Made by a program: the position numbers and the translations under genes | The notes under the pieces: generated by a model | The model's database searches: none | The model's input: only the letters and a program-made list of their open reading frames with translations | What the model was told of the DNA's origin: nothing | Source of the DNA: Pseudomonadota bacterium | GTDB taxonomy: Bacteria > Pseudomonadota > Alphaproteobacteria > Thalassobaculales > Thalassobaculaceae | Assembly (NCBI GenBank): GCA_027623845.1 | Contig: JAQBUJ010000216.1 | Coordinates: forward strand, 1 to 6,231 | DNA length: 6,231 nucleotides | Direction: 5' to 3' | In this document: positions 1 through 4,881 of the stretch, one piece after another | Layout of the letters: the number at the start of each line of letters is the position of its first letter | Numbering within the stretch: the stretch's first letter is position 1

Positions 1-1359
1 CATCACCGAGCCGTCGGGGCCAAGCGCACCGACCGGTTTGTTGACGTTGCGCCAGCGGCAGAGATCAAAAACCACGGTCTTATAGACGTCTTTCAGCACC
101 GAATAGCCGCCGCACATGTCGCCATACAGCGTCGCATAGCCGACCGACATCTCCGACTTGTTGCCGGTGGAGAGCACCATGGCGCCAAATTTATTCGACA
201 TCGCCATCAAGGTCATCCCGCGCGCGCGGGACTGGATATTCTCCTCGGCGACGCCGCTGTCGGTGCCTTCGAAATGCTCGCCCAGCATGCTGGCGAACGC
301 CTCCATCGCCGGGCCGATCGAGACGGTGTCGAGCTTGGCGCCGAGCATTTTCGACGCCGCCGCCGCATCGTCCAGGCTGTCCTGGCTGGTATAGGGCGAG
401 GGCATCATCACGCAATGCACCCGGTCCGGGCCGAGCGCGTCAACCGCGACAGCGGCGCTGATCGCCGAATCGATGCCGCCGGACATGCCAAGGATCACGC
501 CGGGAAAGCCGTTTTTATTCACGTAATCGCGCAGCCCCACGGTCATCGCCTGATAGATCGTCGCCAGACCGGTCTCGATCGCGGCGGTCTTGCCCGGCGC
601 GCAGACCCAGCCCTGCGGCGAACGTCGCCATTCGGTGATCGCGATATCCTCACGCCAGGCCGGCAGTTGCCAGGCCAGCGTGCGGTCGGCGTTCATCACG
701 AAGGAACCGCCATCAAACACCAGCTCGTCCTGACCGCCAATCTGGTTCAGATAGACCAGCGGCAACCCGGACTCGACCACCCGGGCGACGGCATGGTGAA
801 CCCGCACATCCGACTTGCCGGCCTCGAAGGGCGAGCCGTTGGGGATCAGCAGCAACTCGCCACCGGTCTCGGCGATGCATTCGACCACGTCGGGGGTCCA
901 GATGTCCTCGCAGATCGGTACGCCGATGCGCACATCGCGGAAATTGATCGGCCCGGGCAGTGGGCCCGGATCGAACACGCGCTTTTCGTCGAACACCCCA
1001 TAATTCGGCAGATCATGCTTGTAGCGCGCCGCAGTGACCGCGCCGTCCTCAAGCAACACCATCGCGTTGTACAAGCGATCGTCCTCGACCCAGGGCGTCC
1101 CCAACAGCACCGCCGGCCCGCCATCGGCGGTCTCCCGCGCCAAGGCTTCCACCGCTTGGCGGATCTCGGCGACGAACAGCGGCTTGCGCACCAGATCCTC
1201 CGGCGGATAGCCGCAGGTATAAAGCTCGCTAGTCAGCAGCAGATCGGCGCCGCTGGCCGCCGCCTTGGTCCGCGCCTCGCGCAGCCGGTCCAAATTGGCG
1301 TCGAGCCGGCCGACGGTCGGGTTCAACTGGGCAAGCGCGATAGTGAGTTTATCAGTCAT
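1..1359 (-). CDS. nadE: Glutamine-dependent NAD+ synthetase, 3' end outside window
   Basis: Catalyses the last step of NAD+ synthesis in the cytosol: deamido-NAD+ is adenylated with ATP and amidated with ammonia released from glutamine by the enzyme's own glutaminase domain. The frame starts at ATG 1359 (MTDKLTIALAQLNPTVG) and gives 453 residues, ending exactly on a codon boundary at position 1. Residues 5 to about 255 form a nitrilase-type amidotransferase domain with the expected triad Glu45 (LLTSE), Lys114 (ARYK) and Cys150 (GVPICEDIW). From about 265 the synthetase domain follows, with the ATP pyrophosphatase P-loop SGGIDS at 293-298 and the conserved STGNKSE at 397-403. Two-domain enzymes of this type are usually about 550 residues, so roughly 100 C-terminal residues are missing. 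No residue looks defective. The ribosome site is weak; an ATCGAAGA octamer occurs twice with an 11-bp period (minus strand, 1377-1359), the second copy running into the start codon. The large plus-strand ORF opposite is an antisense shadow. Confidence 0.97.
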   Translation of the reverse strand, partial: MTDKLTIALAQLNPTVGRLDANLDRLREARTKAAASGADLLLTSELYTCGYPPEDLVRKPLFVAEIRQAVEALARETADGGPAVLLGTPWVEDDRLYNAMVLLEDGAVTAARYKHDLPNYGVFDEKRVFDPGPLPGPINFRDVRIGVPICEDIWTPDVVECIAETGGELLLIPNGSPFEAGKSDVRVHHAVARVVESGLPLVYLNQIGGQDELVFDGGSFVMNADRTLAWQLPAWREDIAITEWRRSPQGWVCAPGKTAAIETGLATIYQAMTVGLRDYVNKNGFPGVILGMSGGIDSAISAAVAVDALGPDRVHCVMMPSPYTSQDSLDDAAAASKMLGAKLDTVSIGPAMEAFASMLGEHFEGTDSGVAEENIQSRARGMTLMAMSNKFGAMVLSTGNKSEMSVGYATLYGDMCGGYSVLKDVYKTVVFDLCRWRNVNKPVGALGPDGSVM

Positions 1360-1394
1360 CTTCGATGTCTCTTCGATACGCGGAGGCGGAAGTC

Positions 1395-1462
1395 GGAGCC
1401 GAAATCAGGGCCGAAGCCAGGAGGCCAAATTCAGGGAGGCAAGTTCAGCTGGCCAAGTTCAG
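1395..1462. repeat. Degenerate 14-bp tandem repeat upstream of nadE
   Basis: Five imperfect units lie head to tail at about 1395-1408, 1409-1420, 1421-1434, 1435-1448 and 1449-1462. The last three are closest: gaggccaaattcag, ggaggcaagttcag and ctggccaagttcag. The first two are more diverged and the second is 2 bp shorter. The array fills most of the 123-bp gap between nadE and the gene upstream of it, so in nadE orientation it lies in the leader or promoter region. Whether it has a function is unknown. Confidence 0.55.
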
Positions 1463-1478
1463 CGGGGAAAAACCCCGC
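1462..1478 (-). terminator. Possible hairpin after the 107-residue gene
   Basis: A perfect 6-bp GC stem, GCGGGG (1462-1467) with CCCCGC (1473-1478), encloses a 5-nt A (plus) or T (minus) loop. It begins 4 nt after the TAG stop of the minus-strand gene at 1483. There is no U-tract after the stem, so it is a weak terminator candidate and may only stabilise the transcript end. Confidence 0.3.
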
Positions 1479-1482
1479 CGGC

Positions 1483-1806
1483 CTAGACCGTCAGGCCGTG
1501 CTTTTCCTTGATCGACTTTAGCACCGGCATGAAGTCATAGGTCGGGTGAAATTCGGTTTCGAAGGCTCCCCAGGCACAGCGTTCCAGCGCCAAGTTGACG
1601 TCACGCAGACGATGGCCCGGCAGTTTCAGGATGGCAACCTGACCAATCCCCATCATCACATACCAGCCGACGACCTCAACCCCCTCGGGCGGAAACTCTT
1701 TCCAGAAGCCGGTGTCGTCCAGCTTGGCGTTGATCTCCGCCAGGTTCTTGTCCTGTTGATGTTTCAGGAACACCGTCAGGAGGATCTCGCCTTCGCCTGC
1801 GCTCAT
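1483..1806 (-). CDS. Conserved small protein of unknown function, 107 aa
   Basis: The start is ATG 1806 because AGGAG (minus strand, 1814-1818) sits 7 nt upstream; the same frame stays open further upstream to 2157, but only in antisense-type sequence overlapping the SnoaL-like gene. The product is MSAGEGEILLTVFLKH through TYDFMPVLKSIKEKHGLTV. There is no signal peptide or membrane segment, so it is probably cytosolic. Visible blocks are a beta strand at 8-15 (ILLTVFLK), a helix at about 20-30, the motif TGFWKEFPPEGVEVVGWYVMM (32-52), a glycine turn and strand GIGQVAILKLP (53-63), a helix at 66-79, and a conserved-looking end AFETEFHPTYDF (81-92). The strand-helix-strand order suggests a small ferredoxin-like alpha/beta fold, as in dimeric alpha-beta barrels; this is inference. 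I recall similar unnamed proteins in alphaproteobacteria but cannot give a function. It lies between the SnoaL-like gene (133 bp) and nadE (123 bp) on the same strand. Confidence 0.85.
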   Translation of the reverse strand: MSAGEGEILLTVFLKHQQDKNLAEINAKLDDTGFWKEFPPEGVEVVGWYVMMGIGQVAILKLPGHRLRDVNLALERCAWGAFETEFHPTYDFMPVLKSIKEKHGLTV

Positions 1807-1813
1807 TATCGGT

Positions 1814-1818
1814 CTCCT
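1814..1818 (-). promoter_or_regulatory. Ribosome binding site, AGGAG
   Basis: AGGAG read on the minus strand, 7 nt from ATG 1806. It decides the start of the 107-residue gene against the longer open frame. Confidence 0.75.
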
Positions 1819-1891
1819 ATCCCACCCGTCTATTGCGCCCGTCATCAAAACCGGCGTTCCGTGCCACAGTTCTTCCGGGTTGGCAAATCCT

Positions 1892-1932
1892 CGCCGGCCC
1901 GGCAGTGAATTGCGGCAATGGTTCGGCCGGCG
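1892..1932 (-). terminator. Possible hairpin after the SnoaL-like gene
   Basis: A perfect 8-bp stem is formed by CGCCGGCC (1892-1899) and GGCCGGCG (1925-1932) around a 25-nt loop. It starts 7 nt after the minus-strand TGA at 1940-1942. No U-tract follows, and the loop is long, so termination is uncertain; it may instead be chance in GC-rich DNA. Confidence 0.25.
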
Positions 1933-1939
1933 CTTCCAC

Positions 1940-2320
1940 TCAACCGACGAATTTCCAATACGTGTCCTTTTTGGTGACATAGCCGTCGCGGAATTCCCAG
2001 AGATCACAGCCGGTATATTCGAAGGGCTGCCCATCGGTCGGCGTGCCGCGCACCACCCATTCGGAGATCGCTTTGGACTGATCACAGACCCAATGGCGCA
2101 TCTCTTCCCAGCGCATATCCGGGATCTCGCCATAACGACCGTGCAATACCGCGCCAATCTCGGCTTTGCCGGTACAGCGCCGGCCCTCGGGCGCGTCCGG
2201 TCCCCGGGCCATCAGCCAGATGCAATCCTCGGTGAAGTGCGAGAGGATGGCGTCCACATCATGCTGGTTGAAGCCGTCCTGTATCTCATCCAAAAGCGCC
2301 AGGGTGACTTGGCGTGCCAT
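1940..2320 (-). CDS. SnoaL-like / NTF2-fold protein, 126 aa
   Basis: The start is ATG 2320 with a strong purine-rich site (GGAGG, minus strand 2329-2333) 8 nt upstream. The protein has the usual size and layout of SnoaL-like members of the NTF2 superfamily: an N-terminal helix with FNQHDVDAILSHFTEDCIW (17-35), a middle segment with GRRCTGKAEIGAVL (46-59), and C-terminal strands with FEYTGCDLWEFRDGYVTKKD (100-119). These cone-shaped alpha+beta proteins bind small hydrophobic molecules; some are isomerases, cyclases or hydrolases, many have no known reaction. No catalytic assignment can be made from sequence: Asp and His residues typical of SnoaL chemistry are not clearly placed. There is no signal peptide, so it is probably cytosolic. 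It is the first of three minus-strand genes, and its upstream region holds the 31/19-bp direct repeat array. The MFS gene is divergent. Confidence 0.9.
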   Translation of the reverse strand: MARQVTLALLDEIQDGFNQHDVDAILSHFTEDCIWLMARGPDAPEGRRCTGKAEIGAVLHGRYGEIPDMRWEEMRHWVCDQSKAISEWVVRGTPTDGQPFEYTGCDLWEFRDGYVTKKDTYWKFVG

Positions 2321-2325
2321 GATTG

Positions 2326-2334
2326 CTCCCTCCA
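2326..2334 (-). promoter_or_regulatory. Ribosome binding site, TGGAGGGAG
   Basis: Purine-rich Shine-Dalgarno sequence on the minus strand, with GGAGG 8 nt before ATG 2320. It is the best site in the window. Confidence 0.75.
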
Positions 2335-2348
2335 GGGTTGGGTTTATT

Positions 2349-2448
2349 GATAACGGGGCCGGTAACGGCCCGAGTCAATGATAACGGGGCCGGCAACGGC
2401 CCGAGTCAATGATAACGGCCCAGGTCAATGATAACGGGTCGAGTCTAG
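2349..2448. repeat. Direct repeat array, units 31/31/19/19 bp
   Basis: Four contiguous units start with gataacgg: 2349-2379 (31 bp), 2380-2410 (31 bp), 2411-2429 (19 bp, gataacggcccaggtcaat) and 2430-2448 (19 bp, diverged at the end). The long form equals the short form plus 12 bp that repeat the aacgg(gg)cc core, so it probably arose by internal slippage. Each long unit holds a 6-bp hairpin GGGCCG/CGGCCC (2356-2361 with 2366-2371 in unit 1) whose plus-strand loop is GTAA in unit 1 and GCAA in unit 2; both are GNRA tetraloops as RNA. On the minus strand the units carry TTGACT/TTGACC and TATCAT/TATCAA hexamers, 20 nt apart in long units, which is too far for a standard promoter. The array is in the leader or promoter region of the SnoaL-like gene and upstream of the divergent MFS gene. 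Confidence 0.85.
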
Positions 2449-2499
2449 CAGTTTGCTGGGTTTGACCAAATGGTGGTGGAGTTGGGGCCGGTATAGTCC

Positions 2500-2529
2500 C
2501 TCATTCTGAGCGTGCCGAAGGACGGTGAG
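2500..2529. repeat. REP-like palindromic motif
   Basis: The motif runs from CTCA (2500-2503) to TGAG (2526-2529) with an imperfect inverted core, TTCTGAG facing CGAAGGA. On the minus strand it reads TCCTTCGGCACGCTCAGAAT, close to the CCTTCGACAAGCTCAGGA-type motif I recall as a dispersed repeat in many alphaproteobacteria. Translated on the minus strand it gives PSFGTLRMR, a phrase common in over-called ORFs. Only one copy is in the window, so dispersion cannot be shown here. Confidence 0.4.
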
Positions 2530-2616
2530 CTTTTGGGCTGTTCGCCATCCCGGCTTTGCGTTCCCGGTAAAGCATGCTCAAGTGGCGGTCTCCCGCGTCC
2601 CACCTCGGCCCGCCGC

Positions 2617-3864
2617 GTGCCCAAACCCGCCAAGCCTTCGGTTTTCGCCCCCTTTCAGGTGGTCAGCTTCCGCTTTCAATGGCCGGCCGACCTGCTGAAC
2701 TCCTGGGCCTTCGAGATGGAGACCCTGATCCTCGGCTGGTTCATTCTGGTCGAGACCGGCTCGGTGCTGGCGCTGACCTTATTCGCGTCGTTGCAGTTTC
2801 TCGGCACCCTGATTGCGCCGATGCTGGGGGTGTTGGGCGATCGGCTCGGGCGGCGGAACGTGCTCTGCGTCATGCGGGCGATGTATGCCTGCCTGGCGGC
2901 GACGCTGTTGAGTTTCGCCTGGGGCGGCTCTTTGACCCCGACGCATGTCTTCGCGATCGCCTTTTTCGTCGGCTTGATCCGGCCCTCGGATCTGGTGATG
3001 CGGAACGGGCTGATCGGCGACACCATGCCGCCGGACCGATTGATGAGCGGCATGGGGATTTCCCGCACGACGATGGACTCGGCGCGGATCGCCGGGGCGC
3101 TGATTGGTGCGGGGCTGTTCTCCCAGTTTGGCATCGGGCCGGCCTATGTGGTGATCACCGGTTTTCATGTGATGAGCTTTTGCCTGACGTTCGGGGTCTC
3201 GCGCGTGCGTCTGCCGCGTGCGGCCGGACCGGATGGTGGTATGGCCTCGCCGTGGAGCGATCTGAAGGGCGGGCTGGGCTATGTCTGGAGCACGCCGATG
3301 ATCCTGGCGGCGATGTGGCTGGCTTTTCTGGTCAATCTGACGGTGTTTCCGATCTCCCACGGTATATTGCCCTATGTCGCCAAGGAGATTTATCTGGTTG
3401 ATGAGAACGGGCTTGGCCAAATGGTCGCGTCTTATGCGGTGGGGGCGCTGCTCGGCTCGATCACCATGACCATGATGGGCGGCTGGCGGCGACCGGCCCG
3501 CTTCATGATGATCAATATCTGGCTGATGTATGCGGCGTTGTTCGCCTTTGGCATGGTCGAGGGCAAGCTTGCCGGCCAAGCCTTCCTGATGCTCACCGGT
3601 TATATCCAGAGCCTGTCGATGATCGCCATGGCGGTCACCCTGCTGGCCAGCGCCGATCGGCAATTTCGCGGGTTGGTGATGGGGGTGCGGATGCTCGCGG
3701 TCTATGGCTTGCCGGTCGGCTTGATGGGGGCCGGATTCTTCATCGAGCGTTTCGGTTTTGCCTCGACGGTGGCGGTCTACAGCGTGTGCGGGCTGTTGGT
3801 CAGTCTGTATATCGCGCATCGCTGGCGTCGCGAGATCTGGCACGGCGTGCGCGACGACGTGTGA
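2617..3864 (+). CDS. MFS transporter, 12 TM, EntS-like/MFS_3 type
   Basis: An inner-membrane carrier of the major facilitator superfamily, probably a proton-driven exporter. From GTG 2617 it has 415 residues, the normal length. Numbering from that start, motif A GVLGDRLGRRN is at 71-81 after TM2. Hydrophobic segments follow at about 18-45, 49-74, 82-104, 107-125, 157-171, 174-195, 229-255, 268-288, 296-315, 319-345, 352-376 and 381-400, with a central cytoplasmic loop near 196-225, giving two six-helix halves. The C-terminal RGLVMGVRMLAVYGLPVGLMGAGF resembles MFS_3 members such as the enterobactin exporter EntS. The substrate cannot be told from sequence. The frame is open back to GTG 2512 (450 residues), but the extra 35 residues are not MFS-like, overlap the REP-like motif and include CSPSRLCVPGKACSSGG, so I prefer 2617; no good ribosome site supports either start. 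The four-unit palindromic array begins one base after the stop. No biosynthetic or regulatory partner gene is adjacent. Confidence 0.93.
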   Translation: MPKPAKPSVFAPFQVVSFRFQWPADLLNSWAFEMETLILGWFILVETGSVLALTLFASLQFLGTLIAPMLGVLGDRLGRRNVLCVMRAMYACLAATLLSFAWGGSLTPTHVFAIAFFVGLIRPSDLVMRNGLIGDTMPPDRLMSGMGISRTTMDSARIAGALIGAGLFSQFGIGPAYVVITGFHVMSFCLTFGVSRVRLPRAAGPDGGMASPWSDLKGGLGYVWSTPMILAAMWLAFLVNLTVFPISHGILPYVAKEIYLVDENGLGQMVASYAVGALLGSITMTMMGGWRRPARFMMINIWLMYAALFAFGMVEGKLAGQAFLMLTGYIQSLSMIAMAVTLLASADRQFRGLVMGVRMLAVYGLPVGLMGAGFFIERFGFASTVAVYSVCGLLVSLYIAHRWRREIWHGVRDDV

Positions 3865-3865
3865 T

Positions 3866-4102
3866 GGCGCCGGGTATCATCCACTTTTCAACGAATTCCA
3901 TCCGTCGCCCTGGCGCGCCCCACTTCTGCGAGGCCGGCCTCAGGGTCGAAGCCTGAGGCCTCTGGGTGACACGAATGGTGGAGAATGGCGACCTATCGCT
4001 CCTAATTTTCGGCCATCGATTGCGGTGAACGCGCTCAGGCGTGGGTCCTGCCGTGCGCCAGGACGACGGGGGGAGCGGTTTCGAGACAGCAAAGCTTGAT
4101 CC
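3866..4102. repeat. Palindromic repeat unit 1 (long left arm, core A)
   Basis: Left arm starts at 3902, right arm is 4047-4069. Only the first 15 left-arm bases pair with the right arm, because the rest is replaced by a longer segment (3916-3946) that makes its own hairpin: GGCCTCAGG (3936-3944) with CCTGAGGCC (3952-3960), loop 7 nt. The core is type A (tggtggag at 3976-3983, ctatcgctcctaatt at 3992-4006). Confidence 0.85.
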
Positions 4103-4321
4103 GGCGCGTCGGGCATCACCCGATTTTCAATAAATCACATCCGTCGCCCTGGCGCACGGCAGGGCCGAAGCCTGAGGCCTTTGGGTGACCACGAATGGCG
4201 GAGAATGGCGACCGACCGCTCCTATTCCTCGGCCGTCGATTGCGGTGAACGCGCTCAGGCGTGGGTCCTGCCGTGCGCCAGGACGACGGGGAGCGGTTTC
4301 GAGACAGCAAAGCCCCGATCG
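4103..4321. repeat. Palindromic repeat unit 2 (short left arm, core B)
   Basis: The clearest palindrome. Positions 4141-4176 face 4254-4289 over 36 positions, with mismatches only at C4147/A4283, G4167/G4263 and A4169/G4261 and one G-U wobble (4164/4266), leaving a 77-nt loop. Core is type B (tggcggag, cgaccgctcctattcctc). Confidence 0.88.
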
Positions 4322-4541
4322 GGCGCGCCGGGCATCACCGATTTTCAACAAAATCACCTCCGTCGCCCTGGCGAACGGCAGGGCCGAAGCCTGAGGCCTT
4401 TGGGTGACCACGAATGGTGGAGAATGGCGACCTATCGCTCCTAATTCTCAGCCATCGATTGCGGTGAACGCGCTCAGGCGTGGGTCCTGCCGTTCGCCAG
4501 GACGACGGGGGGAGCGGTTTCGAGACAGCAAAGCCTGACCC
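4322..4541. repeat. Palindromic repeat unit 3 (short left arm, core A)
   Basis: Left arm 4360-4382 pairs with right arm 4486-4508. It differs from unit 2 at one stem pair on both sides, A4374 with T4494 where unit 2 has C4155 with G4275, so pairing is kept. Core is type A like unit 1, although the left arm is like unit 2. Confidence 0.88.
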
Positions 4542-4776
4542 GGCGTGCCGGGCATCACCCGATTTCCCACAAATCACCTCCGTCGCCCTGGCGACCCCCA
4601 CTTACGTGAGGGCAGGCCTCAGGGTCGAAGCCTGAGGCCTCTGGGTGACACGAATGGCGGAGAATGGCGACCGACCGATCCTATTCCTCAGCCATCGATT
4701 GCGGTGAACGCGCTCAGGCGTGGGTCCTGCCGTGCGCCAGGACGACGGGGGGAGCGGTTTCCAGACAGTAAACACC
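4542..4776. repeat. Palindromic repeat unit 4 (long left arm, core B)
   Basis: Left arm starts at 4580, right arm is 4726-4748. As in unit 1, most of the left arm is replaced by a longer segment with its own hairpin, AGGCCTCAGG (4614-4623) with CCTGAGGCCT (4631-4640), a 10-bp stem. Core is type B like unit 2. Similarity fades after gacagtaaac near 4772. Confidence 0.85.
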
Positions 4777-4872
4777 CAATCGTAAAGCCGGCAGATGACG
4801 ACCCGGTTGTGTCTCCGGGCTCAGGCGGTCATCCTTGGTCGGTCGGCTGACGCGTGTTGAGGGACTGTTGTC

Positions 4873-4878
4873 GAGGGA
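4873..4878 (+). promoter_or_regulatory. Ribosome binding site, GAGGGA
   Basis: GAGGGA lies 3 nt before GTG 4882 (GAGGG 4 nt before) but 18 nt before the alternative ATG at 4897, so it favours the GTG start with slightly short spacing. An in-frame stop at 4858-4860 limits the frame upstream. Confidence 0.5.
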
Positions 4879-4881
4879 CCG

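Larger units (their letters stand above)
3866..4776. repeat. Four-unit palindromic tandem repeat array, about 910 bp
   Basis: Four related units of 237, 219, 220 and about 235 bp run head to tail from one base after the MFS stop to about 105 bp before the TPR gene. The anchor ccgtcgccctggcg recurs at 3902, 4141, 4360 and 4580. Each unit has a left arm and, about 100 nt later, a right arm (starting cctgccgt) that is its reverse complement, so each could form a long hairpin as RNA or single-stranded DNA. Short open frames exist on both strands, but no frame gives a protein with family features and unit lengths are not all multiples of three, so I treat it as non-coding. The units differ in blocks (left arm long or short, core type A or B). 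Similar translated phrases (AVDCGERAQAWVLPCARTT) seem familiar from over-called ORFs in alphaproteobacterial genomes, which suggests a dispersed repeat family; that is recollection, not a search. Confidence 0.93.

Noticed and set aside
274..1521. Long plus-strand open frame of 415 codons
   Set aside because: It is antisense to nadE, whose catalytic motifs are all intact on the minus strand; the translation is His/Arg/Asp-rich low-quality sequence typical of a GC-rich shadow frame.
1807..2157. Upstream extension of the 107-residue gene to 224 residues
   Set aside because: The extension overlaps the SnoaL-like gene in another frame, looks like shadow sequence, and the AGGAG site supports ATG 1806.
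2347..2378. Minus-strand promoter TTGACT (2373-2378) with TATCAA (2347-2352) for the SnoaL-like gene
   Set aside because: The spacer is 20 nt, longer than usual, and the hexamers recur only because the DNA is repeated; kept as a note in the repeat finding, not as a promoter call.
2462..2497. Plus-strand promoter TTGACC (2462-2467) with TATAGT (2492-2497) for the MFS gene
   Set aside because: The spacing is 24 nt, far from the normal 16-19, and no other hexamer at the right distance fits.
2779..3843. Minus-strand open frame of 354 codons
   Set aside because: Antisense to the MFS gene; composition is Gln/His/Arg-rich without domain features, while the plus strand has clear membrane helices and motif A.
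3866..4776. CRISPR array
   Set aside because: The units are about 220 bp and similar along their whole length; there are no short identical repeats with unique spacers and no cas genes.
3866..4850. Several short open frames on both strands within the repeat array
   Set aside because: They repeat the same phrases because the DNA repeats, unit lengths shift the frame, and no ribosome site or family feature supports them. The array is better explained by DNA/RNA structure.
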